A DNA stretch of 64,000 nucleotides from Scilla litardierei. Taxonomy: Eukaryota > Streptophyta > Magnoliopsida > Asparagales > Asparagaceae. The position numbers were made by a program, and so were the translations under genes. Below, piece by piece: positions 9,449 through 21,400 of the stretch; position 1 is the first letter of the stretch; the number at the start of each line of letters is the position of its first letter. The stretch covers positions 32,078,418-32,142,417 of the forward strand of contig CM061132.1 of NCBI GenBank assembly GCA_030789695.1. The letters are read 5' to 3'. Below the pieces are notes generated by a model. The model was not told the DNA's origin and made no database searches. It was given only the letters and a program-made list of their open reading frames with translations.

Positions 9449-11519
9449 TGTTGTAAGGAACGATCTATGATCTTTAGTTTGATGATGAAAACGTGTGTGT
9501 TACTATTTAAATTTGTGTGCTAAGTGTGTTTCAGGGATGGCAATGACGTAAATTCTTCAAAGTGATGACTATGTCAATTGTTGGAGAAATTGTTAGACAC
9601 AAAGCAATTGGACCTAATCATAGAGCTATACACATAGCAAAGATGACTTGGTCAAGATGAAGAGATGGGATGAGATCTCATATCAAATTAATTTGATATT
9701 TAATCAAATCAATTGTGGAGATTTGTTCAAACCCAATTTCTATTCAAACTCCTAATCAAATCCCATATTGATTGGGTCAAATCTCTAAGCGGTTAGCAAA
9801 ACCCTATCCCTTTCAAAACCCTAGCTATTCCTATATAAACCAAACATCAAAGGCCAAGGATGTGTGCGGCAACAAAAATCAAAAGGGGCAGCCAAAAACA
9901 AAATTCTCCAAGGCCACAAGACTTCGACCATGCAAATTCTTCCATACAACACAAAACCCTAATCTCCATAGCCCAAAGCTTTAATGTATATCATCCGCAT
10001 CATCACCAAAGAGTAATCACGCACAAATTCTCAAAGGACAGAAGTCCTACAAATTCTCGAAGGAGAAAAGAGAAGGCCTACTCACACAAATTCTTCAGGC
10101 CAGAAGCCTTTATCTTCTTCACAAAAGAGCTCCACGCCCAAGTCTTCAAGAAGCAGCAAGCCTCACCGTCGTCTACACATCAACGCATCTCCTAGCAAAC
10201 GATGCCAATCATCAGCAAGCCCTTGATTCATCGGAGTTCCCTCATCGTCGAAGCTTGCTACCGTCCAGACATCGCCCACCATCGAGGAGAAGTCGAAGCG
10301 CCCGCCGTTCGAAGAACCCACAGCTTGCTGCTACCATCGACAACGATCTTGGCATGGGCAGCAACATCATCGAACAACCCTACCCGCTGCCAACTACCAC
10401 CAGAGAAGACAACAAACCGCCGTCGAAGCGAAGTCGAAGAAGTTTGAGAGCGCTGCCGTGATCTGTCGTCGTCGAGAGGAGGTGGTCGCCTTCACGCTGC
10501 AGTTAACCGTTGTCGTCGGAGAAGTCGAGAGGAGTGGAGAGTCACAGTTTAAGAGAGCTGCACGTCGAAGAGCAGTTCATCGCTGAAGCTCTCAAGAGCA
10601 CCACCGGAGTCATCCAATGTCACTGTTGCCGTCGATCGAAGATCTCTCCGGAGCGCTTATCACCGTGAAGTCAGAGAAGTCGAAGCGAAGTGTCGCTTGG
10701 AGTTCACCGCCGTCGAGCTCTCGCCATACGAATGCTGTCATGCGCTTGCCACCGTGGAAGATCAAAGAAGCACCGTTGACGACGAAGTCGACGCTGTTAC
10801 GCACTGCATGCCCTAATTTGTTCGGAGGATGCTGACGTGTGCGAGCCTTGCAAAAAACGAGAAGAGATTGCTGCTGACGTGGATTATTAAGGGATTGATG
10901 TGTGCACAGACTGCCTATTAATTGATTTTTGAACTGAATTGCTATACGCACAGACCAGTGTGCTATTTGAGACAGATTGAGATCCAGGAGTCAGATCGAG
11001 ACACCGTTTGCGTCAGACTGGAGCTGACGACGTGCTGATTAACAGAGACGACTACACGGACACGAACTAAGCATTTCTAAACCATTTACTCTTTACATTC
11101 GTGTATTAGTGTAACGATCTCTGTAGGAAAAACTTTTACCAATATTTATGATTATTTTGGACTTGTCTGGTTGGGGCTAGACAAGAGGGTCTTGAAGTGT
11201 TGGTGCAGTCAAGATACGCATTTACTAGGTTAATAGAGTTCTGCATTTTGGTGAGTGTGGTATAGTCTAGGTGGGGAGTTGGAGCTAGGACCCCATTGTA
11301 GGTATACAGAAGGAACTTATTAATGCTAGTATTTGCTTGGGGCTAGACGTAGGTCGTTGGTGCGACCGAACCAGAGTAAATTTGTGCGTACTCTGTGATT
11401 ATTTCTTGTTTACTCTGGTTATGCTTCTAACTGCGTGTGATTTCTCGTGTGTTGCACGAGAATTTTTTATTAGCCTATTTTCCCCTCCCCCACTCTTAGG
11501 CTAGGATCCAGATCCAACA
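9449..11519 (+). repeat. 3' LTR of the SIRE-type copia element
   Basis: Starts TGTTG directly after the polypurine tract and ends CAACA, an inverted terminal match, giving 2071 bp. TATATAAAC at 9832-9840 is a likely promoter TATA box. The 5' LTR lies left of the window, so target duplication and LTR identity cannot be checked. Short frames inside (9860-10195, 10610-10951 and others) show no family motif. Confidence 0.8.
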
Positions 11520-13331
11520 CTGTCTACTCCACCTAAGAAGTTTGTCACAAGGATAATAAGTATCTAGGACGCGGGAATCCCCGCTAGGGTCGTTCAGGTT
11601 TTAAGTGTTCAATTGTTGGTCTTACTATCGCATTTATTCTCGGGTGAGAATTTCATATCCATATATGGGAACTCGTAGTTAGCTCTCACTAAACTACTCG
11701 TCTAACGAACCTCAAGTTAGCCCCCACTCTCATGGGTGGCATCACAAGTGATCCGCATATTAAGCGAGACATAGATCCTGAACCGCCGATTCCCCCATCA
11801 CTCTCGTGAGTTGGAATTGGTGAGCTATATTGTGGTGGCTCTAACAATGAGCTTCACATTCATGGATGCTAATGATTTAATTAGGGGTTTAGTAGAGACT
11901 CCTAGTGCGAGCCCTACTCTCGTAGGTGCAAGCCCTAGTCGAACCCACTAAGCCATAATCAGGGGTCTAGGGCTCCCTCTAGACTCGGAGTCATGCTAAT
12001 GTCTCCAAGATCTACGATGAGAGCTCTAGGAACCTGGGTTAATTCTACCACAGCATAACCCTAATCTAGACTCAATAACAAGCAATTAATCACATCAACC
12101 CTATAACTCTAGGGTTCATCCCAGATATGATCGTGGATTGCATATCAATAGCAATAGAAAACATTACAGAATTCATCAAAGCAAGCATCAAAAGATAATC
12201 AATCAATAACATGCAATCAATCTACGAAGAACTAAAGCAAATTAATATTAAAAGCTAACCAGATTGAAGATCTGAGCAATCCTCACGTTACAGTCCAGAT
12301 TCCATAGAGGCTTAGCCTCCAAAAAATAGTTTAAGAACAAGTTAGGGGATCCCCCTCAATGACGGCTACCAAGTCCTTATATACAACCCCAAGAAACCCT
12401 AGAAACCCCCTCAAGAAAACCCCACAATTTCGTGCCAAACCCCAATAAAGGCTACAACTTAAGTGGTGGGCCCCAGACAGCTCGGCTAAGCTCATTGCAC
12501 AGTTATGCCTGAGCACAATTTCCAACTCAGAGTCGTCAACTTGCTGAATTCCCTAGGACTCATCCAACATCTGTTTCGTGTGTTCTTAGCGGTGTTGGAA
12601 CCGGTATGAAGTCTACTATTTGGAAAAAATATGAGAAAAATAGTTTAAAATCTCAGATGATAGCAGGTCTTTAAAGAGTGAAGGATTGTCCAGTTTTCTG
12701 CACTTTCTACTCCTCTCGGCCGAGCGCAAGTGCCGCTCGATCGAGCACGCTCTAACGCTAGATCGAGCACCTCTTGGGGCTCCAAAACACAGCTCTAGAA
12801 TGTGGGGGAACTCGTTCGATAGCCCCTTTGCTCGGTCGAGTTGCCATGCGCTCAGCCGAGTAAATTGGACAATAAAAACCCGAGAGTTTGAGCTCCGACA
12901 GTGAGGGGGGTCGCTCGGCCGAGCGGTTGAGGCGCTCGGCCGAGCGGCAACTTGCCACTTAACTTCTTCTTCTCTTCATTCTTTAGCGTGTCTCTGTGAC
13001 ACCAGTCATCCTTCCGCTCGGCCGAGCGGGTGCTCGGCCGAGCGGTTTGGAATGTTGGCACAATCCAAGTCAGCTCATCATCTTCTTCTTTCTTGGCTTC
13101 TTCTCCATTAGCATGAGCTCCTCAAATACGATGCCATTTATGCTTCGGCATCGACGATTATGTCCTTCTCTTCCATATGTTCCAAATTGCTCGATATTCC
13201 CTGAAAATGCAATAAAACACTCGAGAGTCAATAGTTCAGGAAATCAATGAAATATGGGAATTTAACATGCTTTAAGCAGTGATTTTGACGTGTAAACATA
13301 CAGAAAAGATGTGGAATTTAGGGACACATCA
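11520..13331 (-). repeat. Athila-type LTR, copy A, interrupted at its inner end by the SIRE element
   Basis: On the minus strand the LTR begins TGATGTGTCCC at 13331, directly after a purine-rich segment. It is related to the LTR at 51927-53747 by order of landmarks: GGAATCCCCGCTA near the low end, short hairpins with CTCTCRTG loops, then a cluster of CTCGGCCGAG palindromes, then the 3' internal hairpin. The low end is replaced by the SIRE LTR at 11519/11520, so the original end is not visible. No coding sequence. Confidence 0.7.
12716..13037. repeat. CTCGGCCGAG palindrome cluster in Athila LTR copy A
   Basis: Copies lie near 12716, 12912-12925, 12933-12946, 13014-13029 and 13032, with variants near 12733, 12831 and 12843. 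The best is a perfect 16-bp palindrome, CCGCTCGGCCGAGCGG, at 13014-13029. Outside the shared CTCGGCCGAG core the arms are GC-type (CG/CG), unlike copy B. Confidence 0.85.
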
Positions 13332-14300
13332 AAATCTCACAAGCTTACATCTTGTTTGTCCTTGCGGAAGACAAACAAGATTAAAACCGAGGAATGGAGA
13401 TATACGAAAAAGTGATGTGAGGAATGTGACAGAAACAAAGAACCAGTAAAACGATCTCAGAATCATATGATATTATCAAATCAGCTCAAAGAAATAGGAT
13501 CTCATGCACACAAACACACAACATGGTAAAAGACATTGCACACCATTGTAAAATTTTCATATTCATATCAACAAATAGTACTCAAGAGTACAATGAAGCT
13601 AATGGATCTCAACGAAGTTTATAAAATCTGCTTTTATTCCCCTCCAAGACTTCATAGCATACATTGTATACACAACAATGACCGCACACTTTTCAACTAC
13701 TAATCCCTATTGAAGCACAGAATAGCATGCAACACAAGCAATAGAGAATGGAAAGTATCAAGGGAAACACACACACACGCGCGTTAACTCCTAGAGATCA
13801 CGTCACACCTCAATCAATTTCTAAACGGTGGAATTTTTCTAACTTTCGCCGTCAATGCACAAATTCCACTCTAATGACATTCTCACTCAATTTGGTCACA
13901 AGAGCGCCCCCCAAGCTTAGCTTGGTGTATCTTATCCAAGAAATGGAAAGGAATTTGGAATTTTTGGTTCTGTGTTTTCATTTTACCAAAAGATATGTAA
14001 TTGGCTCCAAGAATTGATATTTTTGATTTTTCTTTGAATTTTTGAAACTTTGTTTCATGGAATTTTTGTAGGAGCAAAGAATTTGGAATATTGATTTTTT
14101 GGGCTCCTTTTTGGCACATTGGCTCTTTTTTGAATATTTGAAATTTGGAGCTAAATATTTTCACTTGACGAGAATTTCTGGGAAATGAATGTGACATAAG
14201 TAGTTGGGGCGGAAAATCAAGCGACATGTAGAGATTTTAAGATATTTGTGGAGAAAGAAATAATAAATCTCTCGGTTCACTTATATTTTCCAGTTTGTGC
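13332..14300 (-). mobile_element. Athila copy A, 3' internal remnant
   Basis: On the minus strand this is the non-coding segment before the 3' LTR. Landmarks shared with the Athila element on the right are CACACTTTTCAA, CCCCAAGCTTA, and GAGAAAGAAATAA followed by TCTCTCGGTTCAC (14250-14282, compared with 54735-54768). A perfect 10-bp inverted repeat around CCTTGCGGA lies at about 13351-13379, next to the LTR. Similarity stops near 14300; pol, gag and the 5' LTR are absent. Confidence 0.65.
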
Positions 14301-14399
14301 ATAACGGCTAGGATAGAATCATTTCTACCTAGATTTCTCATAAGTATGTGTTATCGAGTTATCTCATTGTGTGTGGTGGCCTATCTAGTTATTATTTGT

Positions 14400-14563
14400 A
14401 GTGTTAACCAAAGCCAACAGCGGCCAAGTCGAAAGGTGTTCCGTCAACGCCCAGTCACCCCGGGGCTGACATGGCCATAGTTGGTCGATTTCGCTAATTA
14501 TTTATTGTTGGGTCGATTTTCCTAATTATTTTTAATTTTTGGTATTTTCCCAAAAATTGCCAG
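14400..14563. repeat. Possible single arm of a Mutator-type MITE
   Basis: On the minus strand this reads GGCAATTTTTGGGAAAAT, then AT-rich sequence with AATCGACC words and CTGACATGG. The layout resembles the terminal arms of the MITE at 14900-15288 (GGTAATTTTTAG, then CGACCA, then CACGTCAGC). No opposite arm or target duplication was found. Confidence 0.3.
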
Positions 14564-14890
14564 GTACATAAACATCAACCAAAGTTTCAGAGGAAGGTCC
14601 CCTTTCCCCCACAATTTATCTAACTTAGAGTAATCACCTGACGTGTTACCTGAGTAAAATCAGATCTAGCATCAACGATTCAAAACTTAGGTAGCCCCAA
14701 AATATCACCCTCATAAAGAAAATGAATCAAAGGACAAAAATATCAGCAAAAAATCAGTGAGTTCATAGATTATGGAGCTTCATACCTCCGACATTATGCT
14801 TTGTGGAGTGGATTTGAGATATGAAACACCAAATGGGTGCCTTTATCTCCATTTTTGGGAGGAACCCACATCCCAAAGTTAATTTTTTAT
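14564..14890. other. Intergenic sequence between the left nest and the MITE
   Basis: About 330 bp of unique-looking AT-rich sequence. No gene, RNA or repeat was recognised. Confidence 0.5.
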
Positions 14891-14899
14891 TTTTTATTT

Positions 14900-15288
14900 G
14901 GGTAATTTTTAGATTTAGGGTAATTTTTAGAAATAATATCAATTTTCGACCAAAAAAAATATTCTCAAAAATCGACCAAGTTTCGTCACGTCAGCGGCGA
15001 GGCGCGTGGCCTCACCGCACCTGGCCGCACTTGGCAAGTGCGGCAAAAAAAGCTCTTTTTGGAAATTGTCTACTGCCTTAGTGTTTTAGTTGGCATATCT
15101 TGGCAAGTACAGGCCTCAGCATTTTGGCCGCACTTGGCAAGTGCGGTATTATCCACACTAGCCCATCCGTCGACGAGGCCACCCGCGTCACCGCTGACGT
15201 GTCGAAACTTGGTCAATTTTTAAGAATATTTTTTTTGGTCGAAATTTGATATTATTTCTAAAAATTACCCTAAATCTAAAAATTACCC
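14900..15288. mobile_element. Mutator-type (MULE) MITE with long terminal inverted repeats
   Basis: A 389-bp element of two inverted arms of about 140-165 bp, beginning GGGTAATTTTTAGATTTAGG and ending in its complement. They are flanked by a perfect 9-bp direct repeat TTTTTATTT (14891-14899 and 15289-15297), the duplication size of the Mutator superfamily. Both arms carry CGACCA and the CACGTCAGC block. No coding capacity. It ends about 175 bp before the FKBP gene start codon and may lie in the promoter. Confidence 0.93.
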
Positions 15289-15394
15289 TTTTTATTTTTG
15301 TTATAAGGTAGATGTTGTGTGTCAGAGCAGATGAAGTGGGACCAGACGTGGGTAAGTATGTGTGTCCAAGATGAAATCCCAAAGCAGATAGAGA

Positions 15395-15416
15395 TGCATA
15401 TTATATAATAGATATA
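15395..15416 (+). promoter_or_regulatory. Likely TATA region of the FKBP gene
   Basis: An AT-rich TATTATATAATAGATATAT segment lies 50-70 bp before the start codon, followed by a pyrimidine-rich leader (CTTTATCTTCCTTTCTTCC). Only about 110 bp separate it from the MULE MITE. The assignment rests on position and composition. Confidence 0.5.
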
Positions 15417-15464
15417 TCCCCAAACTGTCCTTTATCTTCCTTTCTTCCATCATCCAATGCTGTG

Positions 15465-18400
15465 ATGTTGCTACTCAGGATGGTTTCTTCTTCTTCTTCT
15501 TCTCCTTTTTCAGCCCTTGTGCCTTTATCAGGTTCTCTCTCCTTCCCTCCTTCCCTCCTCCTCTCTCTCTCTCATACACATTCAACATATCAGTATACAT
15601 TGCATAGCCATTAACTAAGGAATATTTCCATTTGTTTTAGGAATTGGGTCTTGAAAAGATTTTCTGGATAATCTTTTTTGTTTGTTTGTTGATTCTTCAT
15701 ATGTCTAATTCATATTTTCAAATAGGAAAAAAAATCCCATTCATCTCATTATGGTCCCTGCGATTATTGGAAATAGATATGTGACCCTTCAGAATTATTT
15801 GTTGTAGGTTAATGTTTGGAAATTTAGGAATTTCCAAGTGACAAACTATCAATCGAGAAACTAGACCACAAATGAATGCATTTGCAGGTGTCCCTAACTT
15901 GTCATTTTCTGAAATTGACTAATATGCAAGTGATATAATTTTACAGGCTCGCACTTCAGTAAGAGGGTGCATTGCAAGCATCATGTAGTATTCGCACATA
16001 CGATTCCAAGTTTTGAACTGCAGTGCTCGGCTTACAAAGAGATGCATGCTCTGACTAGTCGAAGGCGCGCAATTGGGTTGGGTATGGTGGTGGTATCAAC
16101 TCTCGGGCTAATCCCGGCCAACGCCAATGGAGCCGGCTTGCCTCCGGAGGAGAAGCCAAGACTATGTGATGATGCATGTGAGAGGGAGCTTGAAAATGTA
16201 TGGTGAGATTGCATAACCTTGTACGTTTATTGATTCCGCGACTGAAATTCAGCTTTGCTTCTTTTTTGTGGGGAATCAAAATTCTAATGTCGCCACGAAA
16301 TAGACTGTTTTATGATTCATGTGTTGGTAATAGATGTGGAAGTGATAATGAGTTGTTATTCTCATTAGTGCCTAGAGTGAGAAGGGGAACATGTGTTACA
16401 TCAATAATGACAACTGCATGCATCACACACATTGGTTAGCATATGAACAAAACATTCATTCATGGTTCTACCATATAATGCAGTGCAAAGTTGGGTGCCC
16501 AATTTGACAGCAATTTGGTTGTGTCACAAACGTTCTCGCTATTATTTTTTTATGTTTGACCTTCTTACAATATAGCAAATTTACATGCATTTAATGAGTC
16601 TATGACAATTAAAAATTTTGTTTCTATGTATTATTAACTTTTAATGCAAGGATAGGACATCAAAATTGCATCATTTAACGTGTCTTTAATAACAGGATTG
16701 CAATAAAATACGGCATTTACAATGCATATGCATCTTTTTCTTTCTTATTGCACGTGTTTCGACATGTACCAAGAGATCTAGTCATCTTTAATTCGAAATT
16801 AGATTAGACTGCATTCTCTGACAATAGTGCTTGTTATGGCTAAAAGTTTTTTCATTTGAGGAACTACATTTTTGTTCAGGGTTTTTACACACATAAGTAT
16901 AAAGGTATTGGCTTCTATGCCTTCATGACCATAAGCTATAAGGTCTCTAGTTCTATTCTAATGATGAACATCAGGGTGATTAGGCATGGGAAAGCCAAGT
17001 TCTTTTCCATGGTTAGAGATTCCATCAAATCTTCACCATCAAATTATTAGTAAAGCATAATTTCTAGTGTAGTTTAATGGTTAAACGTTTCAGCTATAGT
17101 TTAAGTTTCAACACATAGTTAGGATATGTGTTTTGTTCTATTGCAAATCTGTGCTTTTGTTATATATACGTGTTTTCTTTTATATATGTACTAGAAATAA
17201 CCCGTGCACACAGTGTACGAAGCCAAAAAAACCCCCACGAAGAGGATGCGGTGAACGCACGCAACCGAAAAGGAGCGAGAAATGTGGGTGTGCATGCCGG
17301 TATCGTTGGGGGGCAAAACGTGCAAAGTCCGGAGATTAAAACGTAAAAAAACCTTGGGGTGGCAACAAGGTTCTAAATGGCGTGGGCGTGGCGTGGTGAC
17401 GAGGTCAAGCCTCAAACCTTAGGAGACTGGCGAAGCCACGCCATTTTTGAAGACGTGGCTTAAGACGTCAAATTTGTGTATATATTATATAATATATATA
17501 TGTAGACATTAGACTATGCTCCACTTAGATGGATTAGTTTTCAAATGCTACCAAATCCATAGCCTTCCATCTACATTGAAATGTGTGCTTACAATTAACT
17601 AAAATGTAACTTGACTAAAAAGCAATTGTTTACATAACTAAAAACATCAATACGTCGTCAATATTAAAGCAATTGATTAACACAGTTGTTAAAGCTATTT
17701 GGATAATTGGATCTGAACGAAATTTGCCGATACTTGAAGGAACATTGATTTTTTGTATGTCCTGGTTCAACATCTTGAATAAACCTTGTTCACAAGTACT
17801 GTCTAAAACCAGAAAAGAAATAATATTGATACAGCATATGGACACATTTCACCCAAGCAAGTAAACAAACACCATAGTATGCATAATGCATATAATCATT
17901 AAATGAAGTTGATTTGTAGCGTACCTTGCGTTTTTGTGGCACGCCACAACACGCTAGGCGGCGTGCCGCATCAAACAGCCTACATAGGCATAAACAGGGC
18001 GTGAGGGGTGCGCATTGCCACCATGGCACGCCATGGCATCGCCGTGACGAGTTTTTTAGAATCTTGGGTGGCAAACACGTAAATAAGTGTGTTTTTTGGG
18101 TTTTTGGTGTGAATGGTAAATATGTAATTAAGTGGGGTTGGGGTTTTTTGAGGGGATGTCAAACATGTAAATTAGTGGCTTGGGGTGAGATTTGGGTGAC
18201 GTGGAGGATGAGGTGGAGGGGGTGATGTGAAATTTGTCATAGTCACACTTTTCCCTCCACCTAAGACAAATGCATCAATGTAATATAGACTAGTAATTCC
18301 CATGACCATAGGGCTTGGGTCTCACCACTCATACTTTTTATGTTATGGCCACCCATACAAATATAAATCCAGCAATATCATAAATTTACTTGTCATTAGA

Positions 18401-21400
18401 TCATGTGCTCATATACCCTCTCATCCAGCCATGTGCTCAAACACACCCACCCACCCACCTACCCACACCCACATCATCTCGTCATAAATTCACCCAAACA
18501 CACCCACCCACCCACCTACCCACACCCACATCATCTCTTTCACTCGCAGGCCTTACCATTATTTTCATCCATCCTCTTTGTCCTTTCCACCCAAAAACCA
18601 TAGGGTTTCCTTTCACAAAAAAATTCCGAACTTTTACTCACATCCCTTGCCATTTTTTAAGATTCAATCCTAGCCGTCTTTATACATATCGGTTTGTCAC
18701 AGTCAGCCAACCCATTAAAAATATTCATGTTTTGTATAATAGATATATATGAATATTTTTTTGAAACATTATAATTATAATTCATTAAGTCAAGTAAAAT
18801 ACAGAAAACACTTCAGAGGTACTATAGTGTTTCAGACTATTCTTGGACAGAGAAGAGATGACACAAGTGTTGTCATTCCCAAATAACCAATCCTAGAATG
18901 GAACAGATATAGACTCTAAAAACATGATGAATCACTATACAAATTAGGGACAATAATCTAACTCAATGCGAAAGTTATGCCTCATGTGTGGGTGTGTGGG
19001 TGTGGGTGTGTGTGTGTGTGTGCGCGTGCATGTGTGTATGATACAATATGATGTATTATTAGCACTAGCCTCATATGCTACCTAAAAAGGTCACTCCGTC
19101 TTTTTTAGAGGATCGGCTCCGTTAATTTTGATGTTCATATTTTAAAATCTTAAACACCAAATATTAGGTAAACTTCAAAAAAAATTTGCTTGTCAATTTA
19201 AGAATAACAAATTTTCTATCACTGTAAAACTGTTAATTTTCTAATGAAGAGATCGACGAGTAAAAAACTTTGGATTCACTTGATCTTTGATGTTTTGGAG
19301 TTTTAGAATATGATGATCAAACTGAACGTTTCTGATCCCCTAAAAAATTATCAAGAGCGAATTTTTAGAGGGTGTCATATGAGACTTGTGCTCATATTAC
19401 ACACATGTGCACACGCACGCACACACAATGAAGCTTAGCTTTTGTGGTGAAAGATAACCGTATCAAGATGACCAAATACCTAAGTTTACAGAGATAAATC
19501 AGAGGAAGGGATTTGGTTCTTGCCCGTAAGAATGCAGATGATTTCCAAAGTCTATGTTGCATGGACAAAGCCATCCGACATGGATATGACACTAACACAT
19601 GACAAATACTTAAAATATTATGGAAAATGAGTGGGATGCATGCGTCCAACCTATTTCCAACGCTACAATGCTTCATGATAGGAGTGTGCGTGCTACAGTC
19701 TAAAGTTTTAACAGCTAGTAAATGAATTGTCTATGTTAGCCTTTTGTGCCGTTTTCTTCCTTAAGTTTTGAAAGGTACGCTCTTTTCTTTTCCAAAATCT
19801 AAATAAAATTTATATTGGCAGAGATCAGTTGTAACCTATAATTTACTTTTGTTCCCTCACATATGCTTTGAAGTTAATGCTTGGTCATAATTTCCTTTCT
19901 TTGATCTGCAAAGTTTGTTTTGAATTTCTAATTTGATATAAATTCTGTTTTCTACAATGCATAGATTCCTATGGTAACTACGGAATCTGGTTTGCAATAC
20001 AAGGATATAAAAGTTGGTGGAGGTCCAAGTCCACCTATTGGGTTTCAGGTATCTCGTTAGCCGGTGACATTTATGAAGTTGCTGTATTTGTTATTTCATT
20101 TTCCTATTGGTTTTCAGGTATTTTGTCAGCCAGTTACACTTGTGATGTCACTGTATCTGTTATTATCGTTTTTCCTGGTTCATTCAAGTTCTCTGTTGGA
20201 CTTGTATGCAATCAAAATTTGTGATCAAATATTGCATTCCCGTTAAAACATGCAGTTTTAAGACAGAACCATCCTATGTATCTATATAGCTTGTTTTCGA
20301 CTTGAATCAAATGACTATACTGACATGTATTGTCATTACAGGTTGCTGCAAATTATGTTGCTATGGTACCATCAGGGCAAATATTTGACAGGTGAAGCAC
20401 CTTTACTGCCTGCAAGGTTTAAATTTGGCACTATTGTTTTTAGGAGTACCACCGGTTTTAGTCTTGGAAATATCGAATTACTTTTAAGCGATCCGCAGAT
20501 AGAAACAGGCAATCGGTGAGTTTGGTAATGGAGACGTATTCAGGTTGAAGAGGCTTGTAGTTGGAAAAATGGGCTGTTCATATAATTGATCACATTTCTT
20601 GATTGATGATGATCCAATACTCGAGATGTTGGGATAAATCTATCTAATACTTCAAATATGGCTTGAAGTTAGATGCAAGTGAGTGATACCTTACTAAGAC
20701 GAGCTCCATTTCATTGGTTTCGAAGATCTAAGTCATTTCCATTAGAAAAATGCTAAATGGACTACTTTTTTTCTATTACAACCGGACTCGAATACTCAGT
20801 CTTCTAAATCATGCCAACTCAGATTCATCACCTATCTACGTCTTAACACACATACGTTTCTAGCTTCTTCGCTGCCAATGCTCAATTCTCTGCAGTGTGG
20901 GAAACATGATCTCAATTCCTTTTGTTGGCAAAATACCTCGAGCATGATCAAAGAGAAATAATCCCAAGGAGATCTATTAAGAAACATAGACTACAGTGAG
21001 AGATGTATTTTATTGTCTGCAGCATTTCGTTCATCTTATAGATTTGTTCTGACGTTGCATGTAATTTCCTTTCTGGCATTGACATTATCACCACCTTATT
21101 CGACTTCCACCGTGGCACCATTTTGCCTTTTAAGGATGTGTTTACTCAAATCGATTCATGTGAAGGCTTCCGCTACTAAGAAACAGGCCTTGTGCCATCA
21201 AATTGAAATCTATACTACAGAGAGAGATCACGCGTGCTTTCCCCAATAGTAATTCAAGCTCCTCTTCTGCCAATAATCTATTTGTGGACTTGTAATTTTT
21301 AGTTATCTAAAAATGTGCTGTCCAAGTATGTGACTATGATAAAAAGCTTCAACATATTTAACATGTATCATTAACTTCTTGTTGTATTTCATGTGTTTAG

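Noticed and set aside
14295..14480. Small membrane-like plus-strand frame
   Set aside because: Falls across the end of the Athila remnant and a possible MITE arm; no conserved motif.
15457..15464. Upstream ATG as FKBP19 start
   Set aside because: ATG CTG TGA terminates at once; at most it is a minimal upstream frame.
18302..18752. Frames rich in histidine, proline and threonine
   Set aside because: Caused by a 57-bp CCCA-rich tandem duplication inside FKBP intron 2.
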